Assembly: GCA_019358945.1 (NCBI GenBank)
Contig: JAHHIE010000010.1
Span: forward strand, 61,336-125,335
Source of the DNA: Stenomitos rutilans HA7619-LM2
GTDB lineage: Bacteria > Cyanobacteriota > Cyanobacteriia > Leptolyngbyales > Leptolyngbyaceae
Direction of reading: 5' to 3'
DNA: 64,000 bases
The notes beneath the pieces are model-generated. The model worked only from the letters and a program-made list of their open reading frames with translations. It did not search any database and was not told the DNA's origin. Both the position numbers and the translations under genes were made by a program. Positions within the stretch are counted from its first letter, which is position 1, and every line of letters begins with the position of its first letter. Positions 56,137 to 64,000 of this stretch are shown one piece after another.

Positions 56137-57540
56137 ATGACTGTGGGCTTTTTAACCAACCGCTGCGAGTTTGCCGAACCAAGGCGCTACAGTGGCAACG
56201 GCGAGTTGATGATGGCTACGATCGGCTGCGTGCTCTGGTTCAGCGCGATCGTCATTCGGCTCAGTTTTAGCAGTAAACCCTGGACGTTGACTGAACGCCT
56301 CGTAGAAGCAGCGTCTTTTCTCCTTTTTGCGGCTGTCCCAATCTTTTTTTTGGCAACGCCGATTGGCGCAGAGTTTGCAAAGCGCGTGTTACTTAGAAAC
56401 AACGGACTCTGGTTTCAAACGCTGACATGCTTGCTGTTAGGTCTTTACATCAGCGTTGTGAAATTGCTGGCCTTGAATCCGACGCGATTTAGCTGGCTTA
56501 AGCAATTAGATAGCCTCATTGTTAGAAATTATTTCCCGCTGAACGTTATTTTCTTTCTCATTGGAGTTTTTGTTGTTCTGCGAGTTCCTTTTTTACTGCT
56601 GGAGTTACGCGATCGTAGAATTTACACCAAAAAGCATCAAACCATTGCGACCTTTATTCGGCGAAACGGGCAGCTCATTCTTTTGCTAATGGCTAATTTT
56701 CTTTACGTTAGCCTTGTTAATACATCACTAGTATCAACAGCATTTGAAGCGGAATACTCAGGTTATTTTGTTGGTTTTAGCTACGTGCTCATTGCCTTTT
56801 TAATGCACCTGCCCATTGTCAGAACGACTTCATCCGATCGCATGATGGTGTTTGATTTACTGCTAGCGGCAGCTTGTTTAACCAGCCTTTTTTGGTTCTC
56901 CAGACCTTCATTTAGTTTTGGCCCCTTTATCAGTCTCACCCTATTTACAATTGTTTTGGTCTACGGCACCGGGCTAGGCCGAGCACATTTTGGCTATAGC
57001 TTTGCTGTGCGTAAAGCAGATGTACTCTACGCAGCCAAGCTGATTTTGCTGGCAGTTGCACTCTTAGTACCGCTAGCGTTCCTGTTCAAATTTGCCGCAT
57101 CCAAAACCGCTTCGGCATTCGATTTAACCTCTGCTGGTCGCTACGCACTTTTTTTTCTCAGCTACGCCATCCTTTTTAGCTTTCGGGTTGGCATTTTTGA
57201 GGAAATGCTGTTTCGCTCAGGTCTCATGGTTTTCATCCGCGATCAACTACAGGCGCGATCGCCTCAGCCGTGGGAGCGTCAACAGCTTGTACTCATCTCG
57301 GCGATCGTCTGTTCCATCATTTTTGGTCTTTGCCACATTGGCAACAATCCTGGAGCCGGGATTGCGCTTTCGCCCTTGCAGTACAAAGCCATTTACGCGC
57401 TGCTGGCAACTCTGGCATCTCTGTTCTACTCGCTTGCGTTTGGCGAAACCAATCGCCTTTGGGCTTCGATTACCATTCACGGCATTGTGGATACCACGGC
57501 TGTGTTGGTGCTGGGCGCATCCTTGGTAGTGCCGTTTTAG
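56137..57540 (+). CDS. CPBP-family intramembrane glutamic endopeptidase
   Basis: A 467-residue protein with about ten or more helices. The C-terminal third has the CPBP/Rce1 motifs in order: GIFEEMLFRSG (paired Glu and Arg), FGLCHIGNNPG (first His) and ITIHGIVDTTAVL (second His and Asp). The first 300 residues are additional helices not needed for the family, making it longer than most. Members cleave prenylated or signal peptides, or act in bacteriocin immunity. The start is the first ATG; the first 25 residues are not membrane-like and a start at 56209 or 56212 (MMATIGCVLWF) is possible. Confidence 0.82.
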   Translation: MTVGFLTNRCEFAEPRRYSGNGELMMATIGCVLWFSAIVIRLSFSSKPWTLTERLVEAASFLLFAAVPIFFLATPIGAEFAKRVLLRNNGLWFQTLTCLLLGLYISVVKLLALNPTRFSWLKQLDSLIVRNYFPLNVIFFLIGVFVVLRVPFLLLELRDRRIYTKKHQTIATFIRRNGQLILLLMANFLYVSLVNTSLVSTAFEAEYSGYFVGFSYVLIAFLMHLPIVRTTSSDRMMVFDLLLAAACLTSLFWFSRPSFSFGPFISLTLFTIVLVYGTGLGRAHFGYSFAVRKADVLYAAKLILLAVALLVPLAFLFKFAASKTASAFDLTSAGRYALFFLSYAILFSFRVGIFEEMLFRSGLMVFIRDQLQARSPQPWERQQLVLISAIVCSIIFGLCHIGNNPGAGIALSPLQYKAIYALLATLASLFYSLAFGETNRLWASITIHGIVDTTAVLVLGASLVVPF

Positions 57541-57621
57541 TCAACTCTTTCCCACGTTGTCAACATCACTTGGTAGAATGAATACCCACATAGCCGATCG
57601 CGGGCAGGCAAGACAACTACC

Positions 57622-59025
57622 ATGAGCAAAGGGACGCTGTTTGATAAAGTTTGGGATGCACACACCGTTGGCCTTTTGCCGTCTGGGCAAACGCAGCTCT
57701 TCATCGGGCTGCATCTAATTCATGAAGTCACCAGCCCCCAAGCCTTTGCAATGTTGCGCGAACGCAACCTGAAGGTGTTGTTTCCCGATCGCACCATTGC
57801 AACCGTCGATCACATCGTCCCTACCGATCATTTGACGCGCCCCCTGGCAGACGCGATCGCGGAGGAAATGATGCAGGCATTGGAAAAGAACTGCAAAGAA
57901 AACGGCATCACCCTTTACAATGTCGGCTCTGGCAATCAGGGCATTGTCCACGTCATCGCACCAGAACAGGGCTTGACCCAACCAGGGATGACGATCGCCT
58001 GTGGGGATAGTCACACCGCCACGCACGGAGCGTTTGGCGCGATCGCCTTTGGTATTGGCACCAGCCAGGTACGCGATGTGCTGGCATCCCAAACGCTGGC
58101 GCTGGCAAAGCTCAAAGTGCGCAAGATTGAAGTCAACGGCAGCTTGAGACCCGGAGTCTACGCCAAAGATGTCATTCTCCACATCATTCGCAAGCTGGGC
58201 GTGAAAGGTGGCGTGGGCTACGCTTACGAGTTTGCAGGCACCACCTTCGAGCAGATGAGCATGGAAGAACGGATGACCGTTTGCAACATGGCGATCGAAG
58301 GCGGCGCTCGTTGCGGCTACGTGAACCCAGATCAGGTGACGTATGACTATCTGAAAGGGCGCGACTTTGCACCCAAAGCAGCAGAGTGGGACAAAGCAGT
58401 TGAGTGGTGGAATAGCATTCGCAGTGATGCTGATGCCGTCTACGATGATGTTGTGGTGTTTGACGCTGCCACGATCGCGCCTACTATCACCTGGGGTATC
58501 ACACCCGGTCAGGGGATTGCTGTGAACGAAACTGTCCCTACACCGGACGAGATGCCAGTAGACGAACGGGCGATCGCTAAAGAAGCCTATCAGTATATGG
58601 ATTTGCAACCTGGCAAGCCTGTACAGGGCACTAAAGTCGATGTCTGCTTTATCGGTAGCTGCACCAACGGCAGAATTAGTGATCTCCGCGAAGCCGCCAA
58701 ACTCGCTCAGGGACGGCACGTTGCAGACGGCATCAAAGCCTTTGTTGTCCCCGGTTCAGAACGAGTGAAAAAGCAGGCAGAAGCCGAAGGATTGCACGAT
58801 ATTTTTGTGAAAGCAGGCTTTGAGTGGCGGGAACCAGGCTGCTCGATGTGCCTCGCTATGAACCCCGATAAGCTTCAGGGTCGCCAAATTAGCGCGTCAT
58901 CGTCTAATCGTAACTTCAAAGGTCGGCAAGGCTCTTCATCTGGTCGCACGTTGCTGATGAGTCCGGCAATGGTCGTTGCAGCAGCCGTCACGGGGCAAGT
59001 CACGGATGTACGAGAGTTAATGTAG
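57622..59025 (+). CDS. leuC: 3-isopropylmalate dehydratase large subunit
   Basis: A 467-residue aconitase-family enzyme subunit of leucine synthesis, normal in length. The 4Fe-4S ligands are [13 protein letters not shown] and [15 protein letters not shown]. Other family text: [20 protein letters not shown] and [20 protein letters not shown]. It needs the small subunit LeuD, which is not next to it within the window; the next gene is unrelated and on the opposite strand. No irregularity is seen. Confidence 0.97.
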   Translation: MSKGTLFDKVWDAHTVGLLPSGQTQLFIGLHLIHEVTSPQAFAMLRERNLKVLFPDRTIATVDHIVPTDHLTRPLADAIAEEMMQALEKNCKENGITLYNVGSGNQGIVHVIAPEQGLTQPGMTIACGDSHTATHGAFGAIAFGIGTSQVRDVLASQTLALAKLKVRKIEVNGSLRPGVYAKDVILHIIRKLGVKGGVGYAYEFAGTTFEQMSMEERMTVCNMAIEGGARCGYVNPDQVTYDYLKGRDFAPKAAEWDKAVEWWNSIRSDADAVYDDVVVFDAATIAPTITWGITPGQGIAVNETVPTPDEMPVDERAIAKEAYQYMDLQPGKPVQGTKVDVCFIGSCTNGRISDLREAAKLAQGRHVADGIKAFVVPGSERVKKQAEAEGLHDIFVKAGFEWREPGCSMCLAMNPDKLQGRQISASSSNRNFKGRQGSSSGRTLLMSPAMVVAAAVTGQVTDVRELM

Positions 59026-59086
59026 CGATCCGCCAGCAGCTTGATCAACTGCCATCGCTGACCGCATCTGCCAAAGACGGCATCAA

Positions 59087-59374
59087 TCAGCTATCGCGTA
59101 GGTTTTGATGGCGGCGAAAGGCGTATGCATCAAAGAGCGCACCGACTAAGCCGCAAGTCAGCCCAATCACCAAAACACCCTGAAATGCGTCACCGCTCCC
59201 AAAAACTGCAAGAAATTGCAACAGTTTTTCGGCTCCTGCCTGCGCGATCACAGTAGCCAATGGAATTTGCTCGATCGCGGATAGCACCCCCAGCAAAAGG
59301 CCAATCAGGATAATGGGTAGAGCAAAGCTAAAGGTGCTGGTGAGCAACAGAGAACGAATGAAGGTGGGGGACAT
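59087..59374 (-). CDS. small two-helix membrane protein, hypothetical
   Basis: A 95-residue protein from MSPTFIRSLLLTSTF (an ATG two codons upstream is possible). Two hydrophobic helices (SFALPIILIGLLLGVLSAI, about residues 16-34, and VLVIGLTCGLVGALFDAYAF near the end) flank a helical loop containing AGAEKLLQFLAVFGSGD. It ends in a basic tail (RRHQNLRDS). No catalytic motif is visible and I do not recognise a family. It is convergent with leuC. Confidence 0.6.
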   Translation of the reverse strand: MSPTFIRSLLLTSTFSFALPIILIGLLLGVLSAIEQIPLATVIAQAGAEKLLQFLAVFGSGDAFQGVLVIGLTCGLVGALFDAYAFRRHQNLRDS

Positions 59375-59768
59375 GAGCATGATGGATACGCTGGTTCATT
59401 TAAGAGAGTAGTTGGAGAGAAGTGCAATCATCTCTACCATAGGAGCGATCGCCTCAAACAAGTAGGGCTGTGAAAAATCTTAAATCAAGCTTAAATATCT
59501 TGTTGAAGCTCTGTGAACAATTCTAAGAAAATCAAGATACAGATTTTGGTGTCATTGTAGAGGAGGCAGCAGTTGCAAAGGAGATTCGATTGTCCTGGCA
59601 AAGATTGTAGAATCACAGGACATCGTTAAACGCCTAGAGCTAAACGTATAGAGTCGCTGAAAGTCAATCGTTCGCTGCGATCGTCAGACATTCCCTTACT
59701 GACATTTTTGCTGACGACCTTCCGGTAATCCGCTATTCTGCTAAAGTTACCGTTTTAACTGTGTTCTT
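59375..59768. other. intergenic region upstream of the MlaE-like gene
   Basis: Nearly 400 bases without a gene. AT-rich around 59470-59540; a sequence CGCTATTCTGCTAAAG near 59731 may contain a minus-10 element for the downstream gene. No riboswitch or RNA family was recognised. Confidence 0.35.
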
Positions 59769-60566
59769 GTGAGTGAAAAGCCGTTTACGACTGGCTTAAG
59801 CCTTTGGAGTCAGCGACTACTGGCTGCTATCCTGCTCGGTGGGCAGGTGATGGTGCATCTGCTGTCAGGCAAAATTCACCGTCGCAATACCCTTGAGCAA
59901 ATGGCGGCTGTGGGGCCAGAGTCGCTGTTGATTGCGCTACTAACCTCCACTTTTATCGGCATGGTGTTTACCATTCAGGTGTCGAGAGAGTTTATCAACT
60001 TCGGGGCCAGCGGTGCAGTGGGAGGAGTGCTGGCGATCTCGCTAACTCGCGAAATGGCTCCCGTGTTGACCGCTGTGATTCTTGCTGGTCGGGTGGGATC
60101 AGCGTTTGCAGCCGAGTTGGGTACCATGCGCGTCACTGAGCAGATTGATGCACTGTACATGCTCAAAACTGATCCGATCGACTATCTTGTGATTCCTAGA
60201 GTCATTGCCTGCTGCATCATGCTGCCGATTTTGACTGTGCTCTCACTCTTAACGGGGATAATTGGCGGCATGCTCATTGCCGACACGTTGTATGGCATTC
60301 CGCAAAAAGTGTTTGTCGATTCGGCGCGCAACTTCTTAGGTGTCTGGGATCTGTGTGGAGCGCCGATCAAAGCTGTCTTCTTTGGGGCGTTGATTGCCAT
60401 TATTGGTTCTAGCTGGGGACTCACAACGACAGGTGGCGCAAAAGGCGTAGGGCAGTCCACTACGACTGCGGTTGTCACCTCGCTGCTTGCCATTTTTATT
60501 TCTAACTTCTTTCTGTCGTGGCTCATGTTCCAGGGGTTAGGCAGTGCCTTAGGGCAAGGGCTGTGA
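59769..60566 (+). CDS. MlaE-like lipid ABC transporter permease
   Basis: A 265-residue membrane protein of five or six helices, beginning at GTG 59769. Family motifs: FIGMVFTIQVSREFINFGAS, REMAPVLTAVILAGRVGSA and AELGTMRVTEQIDAL, the conserved EQIDAL segment that contacts the ATPase in MlaE/TGD1 proteins, and a C-terminal GGAKGVGQSTTTAVV. Homologues transport phospholipids between membranes; in chloroplasts the relative TGD1 imports lipids. The matching ATPase and MCE-domain partner are not in the window. Confidence 0.9.
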   Translation: MSEKPFTTGLSLWSQRLLAAILLGGQVMVHLLSGKIHRRNTLEQMAAVGPESLLIALLTSTFIGMVFTIQVSREFINFGASGAVGGVLAISLTREMAPVLTAVILAGRVGSAFAAELGTMRVTEQIDALYMLKTDPIDYLVIPRVIACCIMLPILTVLSLLTGIIGGMLIADTLYGIPQKVFVDSARNFLGVWDLCGAPIKAVFFGALIAIIGSSWGLTTTGGAKGVGQSTTTAVVTSLLAIFISNFFLSWLMFQGLGSALGQGL

Positions 60567-60661
60567 CCCAAAAGGGCACTCTAAAGGGTGATTGCAATAC
60601 CATTCCTCCGGAGAAAACTTCTGTGGTGGTGAAGCACGCAATAGATTGAAGCACGCAGTAG

Positions 60662-60772
60662 TAGGACTTACGAAAATTCTCGCAAAACTAGCCCCCAACC
60701 CCCAATTCTGGGGTAGCAAGCACTCAAAGTCCCCAACTTTGCGGGATTCAGGGGGCGACTGCGTAAGTCCTA
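60662..60772. mobile_element. MITE-like element with terminal inverted repeats (copy 2)
   Basis: TAGGACTTACG at 60662-60672 and CGTAAGTCCTA at 60762-60772 bound a 111-base element related to the one at 43087-43198, with GCCCCCAACCCCCAATTCTG inside. An 11-bp direct repeat AATAGATTGAA lies at 60640-60650 and 60773-60783, the right copy touching the element and the left copy 11 bases from it. The element ends only 42 bases before the TIR gene's start codon. Confidence 0.72.
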
Positions 60773-60814
60773 AATAGATTGAAACAATCGCCTCTCGCCC
60801 CCAAAGAGGAAGCC

Positions 60815-63800
60815 ATGTCTGACGTTTTTATCTCTTATTCACGTAAAGACAAATCGTTTGTGCAAACATTGCATGCAGCGCTGTGCCGCCAGCGCTGTGA
60901 TACCTGGGTCGATTGGGAAGATATACCACCGACAGCAGACTGGTGGGATGAAATTGAGCGCGGCATTAATTGCACCAATGCTTTTGTTGTCGTCATTACG
61001 CCTGACTCGATCGCCTCTAAAGTGTGCGGGCAAGAGTTAGAGTATGCCATGCAGCAAAATAAGCGTCTGGTGCCGATCGTGCATCGTGAAGGGTTTGATC
61101 CTGAGCAGATCCCATCGGCCTTATCCCGCCATAACTGGCTCTTCTTTCGAGAACAGGATGATTTTGAGCAGGCACTTCAGTCACTTCTCAAGGCAATTCA
61201 TACTGACCTGGATTATGTGCGATCGCACACGCGATTGCTAGAACGGGCGATCGAGTGGGAGCATCAGGAACGAGATGAAAGCTTTTTACTGCGTGGCAAA
61301 GATCTGGCCGAAGCTAGACAGTGGTTACTCCAAGGCGCTGCCAAAGAACCTCATCCCACAACGCTGCAAACCGATTACGTGTTGACTGGCGGGAAAGCAG
61401 AAGCCACTCGCCGCGAGGCTGAAATCAAACGCCAGCACGCTGAAATTAAACAGCAGCGACTCTGGCTTGGGTTGGTGTTGGCAGCCCTGACCGTGGCAAC
61501 GGGTCTAGGCATTGTCGCGTTCAGGCAGTACCGTGTAGCAAAAGAAGGCGAAATCAAAGCGGTGCTTGCCTCCTCTGAAGCGCTGTTTGTCTCGAACCGT
61601 AAATTTGAAGCGTTGATTGAAGCGTTGCGGGCAGGCACCTTGCTGAAAGAGTTATCGAACCAAAAACCAGCACTCCAGGCGCAAGTACTCACCACGCTTC
61701 AGCAAGCTGTGTATTGGGTCAGGCAGTCTGATAGTGTGCAGGCTCATCAGAACGGCATTACCGATCTGGCGTTAAGTCCTACTGGCACTGGTCAGCCATC
61801 AGGCACGGCACAAATTCTTGCCTCTGCTAGCCGAGATGGCACTGTAAAACTCTGGCGATCGGATGGTTCCTTTCTGCGATCGCTAGCAGGACATACCGAT
61901 ACCGTGTGGGACGTTAACTTCAGCCCTGATGGGCAGACGATCGCCACCTCCAGTCGCGATCGCACCAGCAAACTCTGGCGAGTCGATGGCACCTTACTCG
62001 CCACATTCAAAGGTCATACCGCTAGCGTCTGGGAAACGGCCTTTAGCCCCAATGGTCAAGTGCTGGCTTCTGCTAGTGAAGATGGACTGGTGAAACTGTG
62101 GCAGCCTGACGGAACGCTGATTAAAACGCTCAAAGCCCATGCAAATGGTGTGAAGGACGTGGCTTTTAGCCCCGATGGTCAATTTTTCCTTTCGGCAGGA
62201 GCGGATGGCACGATCAAGCGCTGGCAGTTGGATGGCACGCTACTATCAACCCTGGAAGGACATCAGGCGGGCATTAAAAAAATCAGCCTCAGCCCCGATG
62301 GTCAGTTTTTTGCCTCTGCTAGTGCAGATAAAACAGCCAGATTGTGGCGGCGTGATGGCACTCTCGTGAAGGTGCTAAATGGGCATACAGCTGCCGTCTC
62401 AGGGGTCGTGTTCAGTCCCGATCGACAACTTCTCGCCACCATCAGCTACGACAAAACCGTCAAGCTCTGGAAACTGGATGGCAAACTTGTCGCCACCCTA
62501 AGCGGACACCAGCACATTGTGCATAACGTGGTTTTCAACTCAGATGGTCAAACCATTGCCACCGCCAGCAAAGATAAAACCATTAAACTGTGGACGCGGA
62601 GTGGCACTTTACTAGAATCGCTGACGGGCCATACCGATTGGGTCAGTCGCATCGTCTACAAGCAGGATGGCAAAACGCTGTATTCTGCCAGCGAAGACAA
62701 AACCATCAAGCTCTGGAGCTTTAATCAACCCTTGCTGAAGCGTTTGAGGGGACATCAGGATGCCGTACAAAAGGTGGTTTTTAGTGCCGATGGACAGTTT
62801 GTGGTCTCCAGTGGTGATGATGATACGCCCCGACTCTGGCGATCGGATGGCACGCTCGTTGCACCGCTTGCAGGACATAAAGGCGCGATCGCAGGCGTGA
62901 GCTTCAGTCCCGATGGACAGACGATCGCCTCAACCAGCGCAGACAAAACGGTCAAACTCTGGAATCTCGACGGCACGTTGCGAAAAACGCTGACTGGCTA
63001 TCAAGACACCGTTTGGGAAGCCCGCTACAGCCCAGATGGACAACTGATTGCAACAGCTAGCGATGACGGTACTGCCAAACTCTGGCAAGCAGACGGCACA
63101 CCGCTAACGACGCTCCGACATCGCAGCAGCCTTTATGACATTCGGTTTAGTCCTGATAGTCAACTGATTGCGACCGCCAGCCGAGATGGCATCGTCAAAC
63201 TTTGGCAGCGAGATGGCACTTATTTGGCAACTCTTGAAGGGCATAGCGCGGCTGTTTACCGCATCATCTTTAGCCCCAATGGGCAACTCCTGGCATCAGC
63301 GGGCAAAGATGGCACCCTGCGACTCTGGCAACGGGATGGTACACCGTTGAAAACGCTCACTGGACATCAAGGCTCTATCTTGCAACTTGCCTTTAGCCCC
63401 GATGGTCAGACGTTGGCATCAGCCAGTGCAGACAACACCGTCCGGCTATGGCAACGCGATGGCACCTTGCTCACAACCCTGCAAGGACACAACGCCGAAG
63501 TTACCGATGTTAGCTTCAGCCCCGATGGAAAAACGATCGCGACTGCCAGCTATGACAACACCATTAAGCTCTGGAAGACTGACGGTACACTGCTGAGAAC
63601 CTTGTTAGGACATGAAGGCGCGGTTGCCAATCTTGCCTTCAGCCCTGACGGGAAGCTCCTTGCCTCCGCTGGACAGGATAAGCAAGTGATGCTGTGGAAC
63701 TGGAACATAAACCTGGATGGACTCATGGAGCATGGCTGCACCTGGCTGCATCGCTACCTGACTAATAATCCAACAGTGACTGAACGCGATCGTCACCTTT

Positions 63801-63823
63801 GCGATGGCATCAGCCAGACGTGA
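60815..63823 (+). CDS. TIR domain - transmembrane helix - WD40 propeller receptor
   Basis: A 1002-residue protein from ATG 60815, preceded by AGAGGAAGCC. Residues 1-140 form a TIR domain: DVFISYSRKDKSFVQTLHAA, the BB-loop region, and SKVCGQELEYAMQQNK whose Glu occupies the NADase catalytic position. After a helical segment (about 140-220) comes one membrane helix (LWLGLVLAALTVATGLGIVA). The remainder is sixteen WD40 repeats with SPDGQ and KLWRSDG-type signatures, enough for two propellers. Repeats resemble one another at DNA level, indicating tandem expansion. TIR-containing bacterial proteins can deplete NAD+ in antiphage defence; that role here is inferred. A single-pass design places WD40 and TIR on opposite membrane sides or uses the helix as a hairpin. 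Confidence 0.9.
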   Translation: MSDVFISYSRKDKSFVQTLHAALCRQRCDTWVDWEDIPPTADWWDEIERGINCTNAFVVVITPDSIASKVCGQELEYAMQQNKRLVPIVHREGFDPEQIPSALSRHNWLFFREQDDFEQALQSLLKAIHTDLDYVRSHTRLLERAIEWEHQERDESFLLRGKDLAEARQWLLQGAAKEPHPTTLQTDYVLTGGKAEATRREAEIKRQHAEIKQQRLWLGLVLAALTVATGLGIVAFRQYRVAKEGEIKAVLASSEALFVSNRKFEALIEALRAGTLLKELSNQKPALQAQVLTTLQQAVYWVRQSDSVQAHQNGITDLALSPTGTGQPSGTAQILASASRDGTVKLWRSDGSFLRSLAGHTDTVWDVNFSPDGQTIATSSRDRTSKLWRVDGTLLATFKGHTASVWETAFSPNGQVLASASEDGLVKLWQPDGTLIKTLKAHANGVKDVAFSPDGQFFLSAGADGTIKRWQLDGTLLSTLEGHQAGIKKISLSPDGQFFASASADKTARLWRRDGTLVKVLNGHTAAVSGVVFSPDRQLLATISYDKTVKLWKLDGKLVATLSGHQHIVHNVVFNSDGQTIATASKDKTIKLWTRSGTLLESLTGHTDWVSRIVYKQDGKTLYSASEDKTIKLWSFNQPLLKRLRGHQDAVQKVVFSADGQFVVSSGDDDTPRLWRSDGTLVAPLAGHKGAIAGVSFSPDGQTIASTSADKTVKLWNLDGTLRKTLTGYQDTVWEARYSPDGQLIATASDDGTAKLWQADGTPLTTLRHRSSLYDIRFSPDSQLIATASRDGIVKLWQRDGTYLATLEGHSAAVYRIIFSPNGQLLASAGKDGTLRLWQRDGTPLKTLTGHQGSILQLAFSPDGQTLASASADNTVRLWQRDGTLLTTLQGHNAEVTDVSFSPDGKTIATASYDNTIKLWKTDGTLLRTLLGHEGAVANLAFSPDGKLLASAGQDKQVMLWNWNINLDGLMEHGCTWLHRYLTNNPTVTERDRHLCDGISQT

Positions 63824-63866
63824 TCGATCGCGTTAGCTGGATTTCTTAAGCTCAGAGAGGTAAGCC

Positions 63867-64000
63867 TGTCAGGTTAACGTGAGTTCGACGAACAGAAATT
63901 GATACAAGAAAAGCTGAGACTGGTTTTGAAGTATCGGTCTCAGCTATGGACACCATCGTATCGCGCCTCGACATCGCGCAAATCTTCTGTGAACTGGACG
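63867..64000 (+). mobile_element. probable left end of an insertion sequence (cut by window edge)
   Basis: From about 63867, GTCAGGTTAACGTGAGTTCG leads into a perfect 9-bp inverted repeat, AGCTGAGAC at 63912-63920 and GTCTCAGCT at 63937-63945, immediately before a start codon. This leader arrangement and the protein it precedes resemble cyanobacterial insertion sequences (IS982-like). The exact end and target duplication are not visible. Confidence 0.45.
63946..64000 (+). CDS. possible transposase, N-terminal fragment
   Basis: Eighteen codons from ATG 63946 read MDTIVSRLDIAQIFCELD and then run off the window. The text LDIAQIFCELD is reminiscent of the N-terminus of IS982-type transposases, which continue with an acidic-aromatic motif not visible here. 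Only the start is available, so the assignment is tentative. Confidence 0.4.
   Translation, partial: MDTIVSRLDIAQIFCELD

Noticed and set aside
57715..58719. Long open frame of 334 codons antisense to leuC
   Set aside because: It is the mirror of a perfectly normal leuC; biased codon use of the sense gene keeps the antisense frame open.
61730..63690. Satellite DNA
   Set aside because: The tandem periodicity of about 120 bases is fully explained by the WD40 repeats of the TIR protein.

Overview
The window reads as a cyanobacterial chromosome segment. The palindrome GCGATCGC (HIP1) recurs throughout, there is a 30-residue photosystem I subunit gene (psaM), and there are inorganic-carbon genes (sbtA-sbtB plus an exported carbonic anhydrase), a lumenal-type pentapeptide protein, GH100 invertase, a cyanobacterial-style glycogen gene pair and giant hybrid signalling kinases. 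Simple-sequence families typical of cyanobacterial intergenic DNA (TCAGCGGTCAGC-like, TTTTGAGTTTTGAG-like, CTCTGCGCCTCTGCGG-like) are scattered between genes and in places lie in frame inside genes. The genus cannot be fixed from sequence alone; a Leptolyngbya-like filamentous cyanobacterium would fit.

Layout. 1-3 kb: the start of a VanZ-like gene, a Pr6Pr-type membrane protein, unknown genes and an MBL-fold hydrolase. 3-7.8 kb: an accessory island with a 1211-residue NACHT ATPase with HEAT repeats (NLR-like), followed by a vapB-like antitoxin, a frameshifted vapC toxin, a frameshifted DUF2283 gene and two degraded copies of the NACHT gene's 3' end. 7.8-11.2 kb: EamA exporter with a divergent LysR regulator, a YdeI-like protein and a small acidic protein. 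11.3-19.6 kb: lysS, a secreted glycosidase-like protein, a metH carrying in-frame repeat insertions, and an unknown gene. 19.8-21.8 kb: a sbtA-sbtB-beta-carbonic anhydrase operon. 22-30.7 kb: pentapeptide protein, ndk, TerC-family protein, psaM, several unknown cyanobacterial genes, a TPR protein, a GST, invertase and tRNA-Ser(CGA). 30.7-38 kb: comEC and a hybrid kinase with two kinase cores and two receivers. 38.3-43 kb: ilvA, a RluA-like pseudouridine synthase gene with a frameshift near its 5' end, and a J-domain/pentapeptide fusion. 43.4-47.5 kb: glgX-glgB. 47.5-54 kb: a 2178-residue Ser/Thr kinase-ATPase-GAF-PAS-histidine kinase. 54-60.6 kb: GT39-like glycosyltransferase, CPBP protease, leuC, a small membrane protein and a MlaE-like permease. 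60.7-64 kb: a MITE-like element directly before a TIR-transmembrane-WD40 receptor gene, then what looks like the left end of an insertion sequence cut by the window edge.

How the genes fit together. Core metabolism (lysine charging, methionine, branched-chain amino acids, nucleotides, glycogen, sucrose cleavage, carbon concentration) is interspersed with signalling and defence-like genes. The two most unusual loci are modular receptor genes: NACHT-HEAT at 3.0-6.7 kb and TIR-WD40 at 60.8-63.8 kb. In the first, an AT-richer HEAT segment sits between host-like flanks and decayed copies of the gene's tail lie downstream, which suggests turnover of the sensor half. Three genes (vapC, the DUF2283 gene, the RluA-like gene) each carry a one-base frameshift in a short homopolymer run. 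These may be real decay or base-calling errors, so they should be resolved before they are interpreted biologically.
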